A DNA stretch of 64,000 bases from Cristatella mucedo (taxonomy: Eukaryota > Bryozoa > Phylactolaemata > Cristatellidae): positions 2,742,001 to 2,806,000 of the forward strand of contig WPIO01000042.1 in NCBI GenBank assembly GCA_009760855.2, written 5' to 3'. Positions 27,106-41,097 of this stretch are shown here, piece by piece (position 1 is the stretch's first letter; the number at the start of each line of letters is the position of its first letter). Both the position numbers and the translations under genes were made by a program. A model generated the notes under the pieces. It was not told the DNA's origin. It did not search any database and saw nothing but the letters and a program-made list of their open reading frames with translations.

Positions 27106-27482
27106 CATGATCAAATGAAGTTCAGGCTCTATTAAAATAAAATCAACTCAGTATAATTAGAGGAATGAATGGATTGGACGGATGACTTCTAATGGAGCGA
27201 GCAGCGGCTGCGGTTGCGCTTGCGGTGGTTGCAACAGCGGCGAGCTATTCAGTTTGGTTCCGCGGAAGTTCGGTCCCGCTCGACGCCGCCGGCACGTGTT
27301 CGTACCGGTCAAAGCGGGCTGGCGCTACGGCGTACCGCACGTTCCTGCAAATGAGCGCGAAGCCTCAGAGGTCTACTGAGTATAACTCGACCTCAAGAAA
27401 TCTAGTTATGCCCTAATACGAACTAATTAAAGTGCGGAATACGAGCAAGTGTGGTTTTAGACGGCGGAGGCACAGCCCGCCG

Positions 27483-27523
27483 TAAAGCCTAAAGCCTTAA
27501 GCCTAAAGCCTAAAGCCTAAATG
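27483..27523. repeat. heptamer array (TTTAGGC in reverse)
   Basis: About five CCTAAAG-type heptamers (TTTAGGC on the other strand) sit at the outer edge of the right arm, mirroring the TTTAGGG clusters on the left. Confidence 0.85.
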
Positions 27524-28549
27524 ACGAAATATCAATTTTCTTTACCCATTTTGTGGATCATACCCCTTAACTGTGACGAGGCAGACAACCTCAAGAAGCC
27601 GACCGGCCAGCCAAGGAATTTCTCATCTGAAACAAATGAGTAAACATGGACGACTGTCATGACGATTTTCACTAAGATATGCTCATGCAGCTGGACGAGG
27701 CAAGATCGACAAATATTTCTCACGTGGATGACACGTGCTTACCTAATGAAGGCTAAATAATCACTTCGTTCGTCACACCGTCAGTCAAGGTTAGGGTTAC
27801 ATTTTTCATAAGCTTGTCTCCCTAAAAATCCGAGAGATTTACTAAAGTAGGTTCATTATTCTTCCTGGTTTTACTAGCTCGCCGAGAGTCTTCCCTTGGC
27901 AGGCCGTCCTACGCAGCGCGAGTTCCTTATCGTGATGGATACAAGGGAGGAGTTGTCTACCCATCTTTGCAGAGCCTCTCCCCCTCTACGCGTCATGGAC
28001 CCTTGCCGATGCCTCCGTTTACTACCGCATACCGACGGCGCATCAATTTTAACTTTTGTGTTCAGCTCGGTTCTCCGTAATTCTTCTAAGTGATTAATTC
28101 CTTATTATATAGGAGGTGAAATATTTATATCTATGGTGTACAGATACTTTCTAAATGCATAACTTAACTATCTAAACTTATCTGCGTCAATGTTTTGCTT
28201 GGACACTAGAGCGAAAGTATCGGATGCACAGCACATGACTTAGTAAGACCATGGTCTCTGATGGTCGCGATGTTGTGGTCTTTGTCAGGTTGGGGAAGTA
28301 TGGCTTTCTCTCCTCAGCCACTTCTGCTACACGGGAGTCTAGATCTACATTGGGCTCCTCTCCGTCTAACTTGCAGCTTTCTCCTGAAGATTGTTGGCAC
28401 ATCTACGAAAGCGAGGCGGCGAGGTGCTCCGGGCCGCGCGGTACTGGGGCGACGGACGAAGGAATGTGTGGAATGTGGAGTGTGCAGGCAGGCAAGCATG
28501 CGTACTGATGTAGAAGCCGTCGTGTAAGGCATTCCGAAGCGCGAGGCAG
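27524..28549. other. no gene recognised
   Basis: Short frames only. The end of the stretch (28380-28545) is GC-richer. No motif. Confidence 0.4.
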
Positions 28550-30224
<1,675 letters not shown>

Positions 30225-31926
30225 CGTGTCGTGACCATCTCTGTGTTCTTCACTAGCAGACCAACTTAGCCCTGCCATAACCAAGATTTTAAATGCTTCT
30301 TTGGAAAAAAGGATCGTCCCCAAGTCCTTCAAATTGGCAATCGTTAGACCCATTCTTAAAAAGCCTGGATTAGACACAGAGGTCCTTGCAAACTATCACC
30401 CAGTTTCCCTTCCTTTCTTATCAAAGATTCTTGAATAAATTGTTGCTAAGCAGCTGGTTGAACATATTGAAAATAATGGAATGTCAGAAACATTTCAATC
30501 AGGGTTCAAGAGGCAGCACTCCACTGAAACTGCTCTCCTCCGTGTTAACAATGACATTCTACGTGGCAACGACGACAGGAATGTCGCTGCCCTAGCTCTG
30601 CTAGATCTGTCTGCTACCTTCGACACCATTGATCACGAGGTTCTGCTTGAACGATTGAGAACAACGATTGGTCTAGCAGACAAAGCACTGGCGTGGTCTA
30701 AATCGTACTTGTCTGATCGTGTTCAATCCGTGTCCTGTAGGGGTCATGTCTCACAAACGAGAAGGGTCACCTGTAGAGTCCCTCAAAGGTCTGTACTCGG
30801 TCCCTTGCTGTTCTCCATTTATGCTATACCTCTGGGAAAAGTGATTAAGGCCCATGGTATAGGACACCATTTTTATGCTGACGATACTCAGCTATATTTG
30901 TCACTCAAGCCGTCGGCATCTGCTGCAGCAACTGATAAACTGAATGCTTGCCTTGCCGACATTCGATTCTGGATGTCGGAAAACTTCTTGAAACTAAATG
31001 ACGATAAAACCGAACTGCTGCTTACAGGACACATTCTATGCGTGTGGCTGGATTAAAAGGCTTTGCTCGTCTAATAGGTGATGCTATTGTGAGACCATCA
31101 CCACGTTCTCGAAATTTACGCGTCGTTTTCGACAACTGCCTCAATTTTCAAAGCTTCATCCAGAAGACTGCTTCTACTGCTAACCATCACGTCCGATCCC
31201 AATCCAAGATTAGGAGCTGTCTCCCGCAGTTGCTTGTAAAAATTTAACTAGCTTCATCCAGTTTTGTCTCGGCTTGATTATTGCAATACCCTATCGGCTG
31301 CGCTGCCAAAGAAAGCAATTAGGCCACTGCAGCAGACTATGAATATGGCTGCAAGGCTGGTCTTCAAGTCCCAGCGGTTTGAGCACGTGTCACCTCTGCT
31401 AAAAGAGCTAGGACGGATGCCCGTTGAGCAACGGGTACAGAGCAAAGTTCTTATGCTGACTCACAAGGCCCGCCACGGCTAGGCTCCTTCGTATCTAGCT
31501 GAACTGCTGCATCAGTTTAAGCCTGTTCGCGCTCTCAGGTCCTGTGTGGACAATAAAATTAGCTGTTCCATTCATCCGCTTAAAGACCGCTGGCGACAGA
31601 AGCTTTAGCTCTGCAGGTCCTAGACTGTGGAACTCGCTTCCACAATTCTTACGCAACGACAACTACTCTCCTGCTGCCGACTATGGCTCATCCTTTTCAG
31701 CGGTCCTGAGCTGCTACTTCCATGCTACTCACTACCTCAACTGCTCTCCTGACTCTGCTATGCTTCCCACTTTCGCTTTGTTGCGTGAGACGAAGTCTGT
31801 TGGCTACCGAATGCGTACCGAAAGCCGCTTAGGCTGTGAGTGCGCTATATAAAACTCTCCTGCGTAACACCCGCATGGTCTTAATGAGTTTGTGGAGTTA
31901 CAGACGGAGATACATTACATTACATA
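30225..31926 (+). mobile_element. L2-B LINE, best copy in the window
   Basis: A 5'-truncated L2-group LINE. The frame holds [48 protein letters not shown], then a TAA at 30436-30438, and after it the RT: FQSGFKRQHSTETALLRV, LLDLSATFDTIDHEVLL, VPQRSVLGPLLFSIY and FYADDTQLYLS (30860-30900), then FLKLNDDKTELL. Arg replaces the usual Gly in VPQGSVLGP. After about 31040 the RT-distal part shifts frame (LDYCNTLSAALPKKAIRPLQ, PVEQRVQSKVLMLTHKARHG, AGPRLWNSLPQFL). The 3' UTR runs through GGCTGTGAGTGCGCTATATA to a short TACATTACATTACAT tail. It would supply RT for LINE/SINE mobility but is inactive. Confidence 0.92.
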
Positions 31927-33556
31927 GACAAATGAACGAAGCCGACTAAAACAGTGCTGACTAGCAAAGAAATATAGTTTGTGATTCAATTAGTCGGAAG
32001 TTTACTTAGTACGAGCTATGTGCGGTAAAACTCGAGTTGATTCCTTGCCTGACGTACGATCGCGAAAAATCTCGCCACCCTCGAGAGCTCGGCGACTACG
32101 ATTACGGCTGCACCAGCGAAAGCTTTCGAGTCGATGAGTCAATGAGGCCGCTGCTGCGACTGCAAGCTGGGCCTTAATTTTCCAGGCAGGACAGCTGCGC
32201 CTTGCTGACAGACTATCTGAGCCGCAACGAGGCAGCAAGCTGCAAGTTCAAGGTCGACCGAGCTTTTAAGGCTGAATGATCGTGCGCTCGCGGCGGGTGG
32301 TTGGGCTGGCATCGGCTGGCTGCATCCATGTATTTCTTTGAGTTTAAATCGGCGGCAATCGAGTCACTGGATTTACTGAAGTGGGCCGGGGAGATGCCGT
32401 TCAGCTGAAATATCAGTCCTTAATAACAAGGATTCATCCGTATAAAATCCATTATAAGCAAATCTCTTAAGGGGCACTTTACGCAAGATGAAACAAAGCA
32501 AACGAGTCAAATGATCAGCGGTATCTGCAAATGATTAGTGGTAATAATATGCTCGTTGAATATTCAGCGTTCACTAAAGACTAGCCAATAGATATCATAG
32601 CTGCTAGCCATAGAATGCGAGGGAACGATATAATGAATATTGGTTTCACGTACGACAATGGTATAAAGAGGTTGCATTTAATTCGCAACGCAGGCGAGTT
32701 AATTCAAATTAAAACCACTCTTTTCCTTCTATACAGATTCGGGATACAGCCACGTAAGCAGCACACGGCGAGCACGTGACAGCATCTGAATGAGTTTTCT
32801 CTTCCCTGTGCACGTGCTTCAGTTGGAATCGGAAAACGAACGCCAGCCGTCCGGGGCACGCCATCTCCCGAAGAGCTTCTGCTAGAGAGTTGAAAATGCG
32901 GGGTAGCCAGCCTACTTAGCACATATTCGCCAAAGGATCTTAGTCTAGGGGCGAAGTCATGACCCACACCTAGAGTTTGAGCCCTGCAGCAGAAACCCTC
33001 ATTGCAATCGCTGCAAGCAGGATAATAATGATAATAACCATAACACATTTACATAAAGTCACGAGAGGAAATTATTATCTTTCTAGATACTTTGCATATA
33101 TGCTGTAAACAAAGCATGATCACATTGTCGGCGGTAAAATCCACATGCCAGTATTAGTCATAATCGGCTGTTTTAGCTCGCCCCACCGTTTCACAGCCTG
33201 CTCTTTAAATGAAGACAGTCCTCGGCCGTAATAAAAAAAAAAACCTAACAACCAGCTACGGTAGGTGTCAGCGGTCGGCTTCGCCACCTCGTCAGGTGCG
33301 AACAAAAATTGCTACCGAGGATTTCTGGGACGCCTCCTTCTAAACTGTCGCCGCTGTGGTTGCGTTGATCTAGTATTCCTCGCCAACAGCCGTCGCATCA
33401 ACGACGAGCTGGACTTCAAAGCTTTTCTCCGGAACACTTTTCTTTCCAAATGTTCAGGTAATAGGCACTTCCTTTGCCGGGAGACAGACGAGCACATTCA
33501 GCAGTAGTGCCGTCTTAATAGATAACTGCAACGGTCTCATGCTGGAACAAGGTTAG
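31927..33556. other. no gene recognised; one L2 3' tail scrap
   Basis: Near 33000-33125, GATAATAATGATAATAACC followed by a short tract ending GATACTTTGCATATATGCTGTAA resembles an antisense L2-A 3' UTR. The rest is unique, with unrecognised short frames. Confidence 0.35.
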
Positions 33557-34237
33557 CACACACAACACAGTAATGTAATGTAACGCATCTCCGTCTGCAA
33601 CTTCGCAGGGCCACAAAGACAATGTAGGTGTTATGCAGGAGAGTGTTATATAGCGTACTTACAGCCTAAGCGGCCTTCGTTATGCATTCGGTAGCCAACA
33701 GACTTCATCACACGCAACAAAGAGAAAGTGGGAAGCATAGCAGAGTCAGGAGGGCAGTTGAGGTAGTGAGTAGCATAGAAGTAGCAGCTCAGGACCGCTG
33801 AAAAGGATGTGCCATAGTCGGCAGTAGGAGACTAAGCGAGTTGAGAGAATTCAAGGTGCTCGAAGGCTAGGAGGGATCAAAGCAAAGGTACAACTAAGTG
33901 TCATCCACATAGAAGTGAAAGCCTAGATTGTGCTTGGCAATCACATCAGCAAGAGGGAGAGTATAAACCGTGAAAAGAACCGGACCTAGCACTGAGCCCT
34001 GAGGTACTCCATATTTCAGAGGTACCTCAGATGATCTTTGTCCATTCACGTCAATACTCTGGAGTCTCCCACTGAGATTGGACCTGAACCATTGCAGAGC
34101 AGTGCCAGTGATGCCCAGTGATGCCCATCCTTAATCAGTCGAATGGAATAGCTAATTTATTGTCCACGCAGGACCTGAGGGTACGAGGAGGCTGAAACGT
34201 GCTGCAGCAGTTCAGCTAGGTACGCAGGAGCCAAGCA
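33557..34237 (-). mobile_element. L2-B/L2-A/L2-B chimera
   Basis: The minus-strand L2-B 3' end (33557-33832: tail, UTR, RT-distal end) is interrupted by an L2-A RT segment in the same orientation (33833-34128). That segment is the complement of SLSGRLQSIDVNGQRS-like codons through YADD-type FHFYVDDTQLY sequence. L2-B then resumes (34129-34237). Compared with the intact L2-B at 40390-41097, about 90 bp of L2-B are missing at the junction. Confidence 0.75.
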
Positions 34238-35135
34238 GACGTCTCTTCACCATTGCACGAGCAATGGCGACTTCGTCTTATCATGTTCAGTACTTTTATT
34301 GCCTCAGCAATTCAATCGCGCCTACCTTTAGTTTAGTTACAAAGTCTATAGGGTATGATGGACAACGTCAGGTGTCCAACATCTCGTAGCCGCATACACC
34401 CATCCACTGGCAGATGTTCGAAGAGCAGATAACAGTGAAGTTTCTGCGAATCAGAACAATAAGTCCAACGCAATAGCTTTTACAATACGTCGTTTCAGAA
34501 AACTTAGCATCACCGTAGCCACTCAAAGTTGGTCCACATTCATGTACACCAAAATGACGGCATCACAGTCACCAGGTTGCACAGTCAATAGCACTATCAC
34601 CGCAGAAGTCACACGCAGACGATAGCTAGACGATAGTTTCCTCGAGTCGTCGAAAATGCGATTGGAGGAGTGGTAATGAAACCGTAAAGCTTTCCACATA
34701 GACAGAGATAGTCCTCTCCATCATCGCACAGCAGCGGCATGTGACATATAGCATGGTCACTGCACCGAACACTGCCAAAACACGGTTCTCGTGCGGCATG
34801 TATCAAAGGTCAGTCGCTTCAGTCACCGAGGAGCGACTAAAACGCGAAGAGCTCCCAGCGGCGAGGTAGACGTGCAGCAGAGCGAAGCAGCAGCTTTCGA
34901 GGCGCGAAGGCCACGTCACTGAATTGCACTTCGCCACAGATATAAGGGTCCTCGGTCCTTCTCCTGTGTCAGTGGCTGGCAACAGTCGCATTACTCGTGT
35001 ACAGCTCGTGTACACATTCCTGTGGCAATAACCAGCTCACGGAGAACCGCCACTTCGCACTTGATATCGTCAGTCGAGGCTAACGTGCCAGAAACCTGTG
35101 CACGTTGTCAGCAGCCATTCTGTGCTCTCGTGTGA
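34238..35135. other. no gene recognised
   Basis: Unique sequence. A TATAAGGG word at about 34940 lies in a moderately GC-rich stretch but nothing else supports a promoter. Confidence 0.35.
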
Positions 35136-35345
35136 TTTCGTCATAATCTCAAGGATTCAAAAGACGCATGACGATTAGGCGCATAACGACTGCAATACGC
35201 AGAGCTTCGTCTTTGCGTCTGTGCCACACTGGTCACCTGCTTTCGTCATAATCTCAAGGATTCAAAAGACGCATGACGATTAGGCGCATAACGACTGCAA
35301 TACGCAGAGCTTCGTCTTTGCGCCTGTGCCACACTGGTCACCTGC
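35136..35345. repeat. 105-bp tandem duplication
   Basis: 35136-35240 and 35241-35345 are two copies of the same 105-bp unit, starting TTTCGTCATAATCTC and ending GGTCACCTGC. They differ at one visible base (GTCTGTGCC versus GCCTGTGCC). Confidence 0.97.
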
Positions 35346-35389
35346 TGCTACTTAAGATCAGTCATCTTCTTAAGTAGTTCCAGATTAGC

Positions 35390-35590
35390 TCCTTATTTAG
35401 AGATCCTCGCGGTGATCTAGCTGATCGCTTCTCTAGCTTCTTTGTCAGCAGGTTAGATCCGATCGCAGAGTCCATGCCTAAAATAGCAGCATCTCAACAG
35501 GACTCCACCCTCAATTCCATTCAGCACCTCAATGTTCCTACGTTCAAGGAGGCAACACTCGTCGCTTGTGACTATTGGTAAACGTTGAAC
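35390..35590 (+). mobile_element. L2 LINE fragment (endonuclease-RT linker)
   Basis: The frame reads DPRGDLADRFSSFFVSRLDP then IAESMPKIAASQQDS. The pattern LADxFxxFFxxxxxxI is the linker found before RT in L2/CR1 LINEs. A near relative lies at 57355-57450. Nothing upstream or downstream of the element could be aligned by eye. Confidence 0.65.
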
Positions 35591-36109
35591 CCCAAACTTG
35601 GATTCCAATATTCGACTAATTAAGTCATGAACTGACCATATTATCGATTATCTGAAAGCTGCGATGGCTCCATGCTCTGTCGAACTTCGGAATTCTGCAA
35701 AAACTACGTGCTATACTTCTAAAAATGGTGGAACCGGATATAAGCAAAATTAGGCGAATTTACGAACAGTATGGGACCAAGCGAAGGCAAGTCCAGGATA
35801 CGTTTTGGCTAAAAATGACTTCAAAGACGTTTTTAGCGGTTGCACAAAAAATGAGTGGCATATAGACGTATTTTCGAAGAGTGTGTAAATACTCTGATGG
35901 CAGAGGTACGCCAAAGTCTGGAGCAAAAGTTGGAAATATTAACCTTAAATGTCACGGCTAACCTGCTGTCAGCTGAGAGAAATGTTGCGGCGATTCCTTA
36001 TAATAATAATTAATATTATTGCTACAAAGCTGAAAATTGAGTGATTTAACGACAGCAGTTGGCTAACTGCTGAGTATTTAGATGTCAAGTGCGATAAAGT
36101 ACTAATAAT
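35591..36109. other. no gene recognised
   Basis: An A+T-rich stretch following the LINE linker fragment. It may be decayed LINE, but I see no motif. Confidence 0.35.
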
Positions 36110-36772
36110 AACACTATATTTGTATAGAGCCTTCAGAGAACACAATATATTTCTAGTCACGCAATGTATGCTGTAAAGGAAGCACGGTCCAATTTTTAGC
36201 GATAATAAGCACAATTCCAACAAGGTTAGCATGTTTAGAGGTGACATGCTGTGTCAGCATGTAAATATGATCAACTGTAGCATGCAGAGTGTCAGCACGC
36301 ATAAGCACACAAAGAAAAATCACGAGGACCCACCGAAAAACAGGTGCGTTTTTAGCTTTTTTTTTAATATCGACAGGTCAAGGGATGTCATGACGTCAGT
36401 CGGAAGTGAGCTCCAGGCTTTGGGAGCACAGGAACTAAAGACGTGGTCTCAAAAAGATTTGAGGACAGTACGAGGTATAGCTAGGCGATTTAATTTAGAA
36501 AGCGGGTGGTACGACGCATAGCCGGTGCGGGAGTAAGTCTGATAGGTAGGCTGAAGCCGGAGAATGAAGAGACCTAAAAGTGAGTGGCAGAATCTTGAAG
36601 CCGATACGCTGCTTGACCGGGAGGCAGTGCAGTTCGGCGAGAAGTGGTAGGATATGGCAACTGCGTCACTCACGACAGACAAGCCTAGCTGCAGAGTTTT
36701 GCAGCAACTGCAAGCACCAGCAGCCTGATCGCACAGGCCGGAAGACCGGCGAGCAGTGAGTGAGAATCGCAA
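36110..36772 (-). mobile_element. L2-A LINE 3' fragment
   Basis: On the minus strand: GLCDQAAGACSCCKTLQLGL (the other-frame counterpart of RRLQLVQNSAARLV), LHCLPVKQRIGFKIL-like codons near 36600, and LKSFGDHVFSSCAPKAW-like codons near 36420. A decayed 3' UTR ends in AATAATAAC near 36105. It is 5'-truncated and frameshifted. Confidence 0.8.
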
Positions 36773-37439
36773 CAGCTGTAACGGCGTCGGCTTTTATGCG
36801 ACTTTCGGATATAGATTAGATTGTCGCTTAATCGGTACCTAGCCATTACAGGAATCGTGAATAATAAATGTCAGCCATAATGATCTGGCCGATTTAGCTC
36901 ACCGCCATTTCAATGGCGGTCAATAGGTCGCTGCCAGCTGTACACAAGTTCTGGCACTAGCTTAGAAACACCGCGCTCTGCCTCGAAACGATAGAGAATC
37001 ACTATCGCGCAAAGGGAGCGCACGTATGCAGCCGCGAATGGCAGCAGCAGCAGCAGCGATAGGCGGCGGCAGGTGTTTCAGACATCGTCTGCTCGATTGC
37101 TTGCCGCTCGGAGAGGAGGGAGCGGCTGCCTGAGTCGCGGCTGCCTCGCCGAGCGCGACCACCAGGTGGAGATCATCTCTAAACACACGCCAGCTGCATT
37201 CGATTATTCAGATTGGGGCTAGACGAGGTGATCGTTAATACTCGTACAAGTATATCGGCACCTCGCAGCTAGACGACCTAACATTAGACGCAGCAGGCAC
37301 AACAGTGCTTGCCTAATCAAAGGGCGCGGCCTGGTTCCCGGCTCCCGGCCCGTCCGTTCATCCGTAGCCGCTAGGTAAGCCTACGTTCGGCGAAGTGGCG
37401 GATAGATTCGCTGGCCTGGAAGTGAGCGGCCGCATGCGT
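36773..37439. other. no gene recognised
   Basis: A short CAG run lies at 37040-37056. The minus frame 36962-37186 is alanine/serine-rich with no motif. Confidence 0.35.
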
Positions 37440-37905
37440 TGGACGTATGCATGCCGGTAAACGTACCGTGGCTCAAGGTCTCGAAGATAGACCACGACGC
37501 CCTCAAAGCCCGCCATGGCTTCGCTCTAATGTACTTTGCCAAACGGCTGCACCCGTTTCAGCCTCCTCGTGCGCCCAGATGCTCCGCGAACGATAAAGTA
37601 GGTATTCTCCATTCTTTCACTAACGACTATTGCGGCCAGAAGCTGTTTGCAGAGCTGTCTCCCAATGCGGAACTCACTCTGCCAATTCTTACTGGACGAC
37701 TCTTCCCTTCCTCTGCCGATTCTAATGATTTCCAACCGTACAGAGAGAGCTGCTTCTCCCACGCTTAGAGCCACTTCCTCGACTGCCCTCGTGACTCAGC
37801 TAGGCTTCTCACTTTCTCTTTTGTTGCGTAAGCTAAAGCCTGCTGGCTGCCGTATGCGCACTGAAAGTCGCCTAGGCTTCTAGGTGCGCTGCAGATAACT
37901 CTATA
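37440..37905 (+). mobile_element. L2-B LINE fragment, diverged
   Basis: VSKIDHDALKARHGFALMYFAKRLHPFQPPRA and later words are collinear with the L2-B RT-distal region (KVLMLTHKARHG, YLAELLHQFKPVRA), 20-residue blocks at most being comparable. The 3' part carries TTTGTTGCGTAAGCTAAAGC and GGCTTCTAGGTGCGCTGCAG, matching the L2-B UTR. The tail is lost. Confidence 0.7.
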
Positions 37906-38344
37906 GCAGTACAGCGATCCAGTCTTTACAGCTTATACGTGGTTAGATGCGTGGGCTGTGCTTTGCCGCGCCGCTGGCTGGCGGTCGAGCGTAGATGTAG
38001 ATACAATCGGTCGTCAGACTGAACCAAGGCCAAGGCTTCGGCACACGACAGATTTTGTCCCGGTTATAAGAACGGCTTCGCGAAATCGCGACATCGCTGC
38101 CTAGCTGCGCATGTTTGCCACCCCTGTCGTCGAACTGCCGGCGATGAAACTGGCCGGAGGCATGGACGGGGCACGAGGACAACTGGACTTGTGAATGAGA
38201 GAGTTTTCTAGTGACAGAAACCGAATTCGGGTCAAACGTTGGGTTTTTTAGCCTCATCTTCACCATTGAGCGGCGGAGGACGTTGTCCATACCACTCTCA
38301 ACTGACATGCTTCCCATGAAGCGCATGTAAAGTGCCTAGTGAGC

Positions 38345-38346
<2 letters not shown>

Positions 38347-38418
<72 letters not shown>

Positions 38419-38773
38419 CAGAGAGACAGAGAGAGAGAGACAGAGAGACAGAGAGACAGAGAGACAGAGAGACAGAGAGACAGAGAGACAGAGAGACAGA
38501 GAGACAGAGAGACAGAGAGAGAGACAGAGAGACAGAGAGACAGAGAGACAGAGAGACAGAGAGACAGAGAGACAGAGAGACAGAGAGACAGAGAGACAGA
38601 GAGAGAGAGAGACAGAGAGACAGAGAGACAGAGAGACAGAGAGACAGAGAGACAGAGAGACAGAGAGACAGAGAGACAGAGAGACAGAGAGACAGAGAGA
38701 CAGAGAGACAGAGAGACAGAGAGACAGAGAGACAGAGAGACAGAGACAGAGACAGAGACAGAGACAGAGACAG
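38347..38773. repeat. octamer (AGAGACAG)n tandem array
   Basis: A (GA)n start passes into about 400 bp of an 8-bp unit AGAGACAG with occasional extra GA. It ends in hexamer (AGAGAC) repeats. Confidence 0.96.
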
Positions 38774-40175
38774 ATTTAGCTCCGTGACGGGCGCTATACC
38801 AATATTTGATTATTATTGCTATTCTTAGTGTTCTTCTTACTGTGAGGCTTTAAAGCAGTCCGTAGCGACGTGGGTTGTTATAGCTAACCGCACAGTGTAA
38901 CACGAAATATGCCCAAAAAGTCTCACCCTCGTCCTCCGCGACTCCGGGTGCTTGTGCTTCATTGATTTGCTTTGCGGGGCGTATCGCTGAGATGCTGATG
39001 CTCAGTGGCGTAGTTAGACGAGTTGCGGCTGAGCTAACGTCAGTCAGCCAATGGTATGGCTTCTCACTCGAGTCTTTCAGGTGATTCCTTATTAGTCTGT
39101 CTGTGTTTAACCCCCACGTCCCACGACGATCAGCAGACTACGTGAGAACGGGATATCTACTGGCTATCTACCGATGGCACGCCCCACGACAGACGGACTA
39201 GAAGATCAGTTTGCAGCGCCGTCCTTAAGTGACTGCTCAGCTGTACGCAATTTACCATAAAGGTGTCTAGTGCAGTAATAGATCTGAGACCAGCGAGCGA
39301 ATCTACAATTGCGAGAATCGCGCCCCGCCTCCTGCGGTGCTTTCGAGGACCGGAGAACTTGCGGCTCGAGCGTAGTTATCGAATTAATCCTCTCGCGCTG
39401 CCTCTATCACCCAGCGATCGAGGCTGCCGCCTAAAGCAATGTTCCCTAAGAAAGGTCTCACACTAACAACTTTCGACCGGACAGAGACAGGGAGCTATCA
39501 ACACATATTCATGCGCAAAGAACGCACGAATGGCGTCCAATCGTTTCGCTGATGCAAGCCAGAGCTTTAAAACGATGCAGCCATCGCTGGAGGCCCCAAA
39601 GCGAAGGCTACGGCGTGGAGGTACCCGGCGCCAGAACAGGTCTCAAACAGGGCGAGCGCAGCTTAGCGGGAAGCAGCTGCAGTCGCCAGCTTAGTGGTCG
39701 CGTGGAGTTCCAACTTTCAGCAACGTGCGTTTAGAAAAAGTTAGGCTTGCAAAGATAAAGACAGCGCAGCCGAGCTGATTCATTCATTCATTCGCGGCAT
39801 CCCGACGAGACTTGTGTAGCTCAGCTCTTTCATCTTGCGCAACAAGGAAACGCTAGCGTTTGCTGCTCTCAGCTCACAGCAGCTCGCGCGGCCGAGAGAA
39901 GCCGCGCGAGCTGCTGTGGCGGCCGCAGTACCACGTGACCTGCACGGGGTCCCAATCGAGCAGCGTATCGACCGAAATATTCAGTAACCTGAGAGAGATA
40001 CCTTTAGGTCTCTTCTGTCTCGGGCTTTGACCTGCACATCCGAGCTATTTGCCACTCAGACGTCGAATCGTCCCGTCCGCTCTGCCTTTAGCTCAAGTCG
40101 TTAGCTGTGCCACTAGCTAACAACGAGTTCTTTGAAGACCATGCTCTCAGCTCCCATGTCCTCGGAGCCTGTAAA
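38774..40175. other. no gene recognised; contains a GC hairpin
   Basis: Unique, moderately GC-rich. The one structure that stands out is the 18-bp-stem hairpin at 39875-39918. Short frames have no motif. Confidence 0.4.
39875..39918. repeat. perfect inverted repeat, 18-bp stem, 8-nt loop
   Basis: CACAGCAGCTCGCGCGGC (39875-39892) is followed by CGAGAGAA and its exact reverse complement (39901-39918). Confidence 0.95.
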
Positions 40176-40196
40176 TCTCTCTCTCTCTCTCTCTTT

Positions 40197-40265
<69 letters not shown>

Positions 40266-40296
40266 ATCTAGCTCTCTCTCTCTCTCTTTCTCTCGT
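40176..40296. repeat. (CT)n microsatellite
   Basis: CT tract with CCCC and ACTCTATCTAG interruptions. Confidence 0.95.
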
Positions 40297-40389
40297 GTGA
40301 CGTCCCGACATCCCCATGATGTGATGGCATTCAGAGAAAAGCTTATGTCACACGGCAGGTCCTCGCGATCATAGGTTGTTTCGCATTAA

Positions 40390-41097
40390 TCGTCCTAATG
40401 TAATGTATCTCCGTCTGTAACTCCACAAAGCCATACAGACTATGCGGGTGTTACGCAGGAGAGTTTTCTATAGCGCACTCACAGCCTAAGCGGCTTTCGG
40501 TACGCATTCGGTAGCTAACAGACTACGTCTCACACGACAAAGAGAGAGTGTGAAGCATAGCAGAGTCAGGAGAGCAGTTGATGTAGTGAGTAGCATGGAC
40601 GTAGCAGCTCAGGACCGCTGAAAAGGATGAGCCATAGTCGGCAGCAGGAGAGTAGTTGTCGTTGCGTAAGAATTGTGGAAGCGAGTTCCACAGTCTAGGA
40701 CCTGCAGAGCTAAAGCTTCTGCCGCCAACTGTCTTTAAGCGGAGGAATGGAACGGCTAATTTTATTGTCCATACAGGACCTGCGGGCGCGAACAGGCTTA
40801 AACTGGTGCAGCAGTTCAGCTAGGAACGAAGGAGCCTAGCCGTGGCGGGCCTTGTGAGTCAGCATAAGAACTTTGCTCTGTACCCGTTGCTCAACGGGCA
40901 TCCGTCCTAGCTCTTTTAGCAGAGGTGACACGTGCTCAAACCGCTGGGACTTGAAGACCAGCCTCGCAGCCATATTCATAGTCTGCTGCAGTGGCCTAAT
41001 TGCTTTCTTTGGCAGCCCAGCCGATAGGGTATTGCAATAATCAAGCCGAGACAGAACTAAGGAGCTAGTTAAATTTTTACAAGTAACTGCGGCGAAC
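40390..41097 (-). mobile_element. L2-B LINE 3' fragment
   Basis: This is the reverse complement of the L2-B copy at about 31215-31926, with the tail (TAATGTAATGTATCTCCGTC), UTR and RT-distal region. It includes AGGTGACACGTGCTCAAACC and GCGAGTTCCACAGTCTAGGA. It breaks off at TTTTTACAAGTAACTGCGGC. It is less decayed than the other L2-B scraps. Confidence 0.9.
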
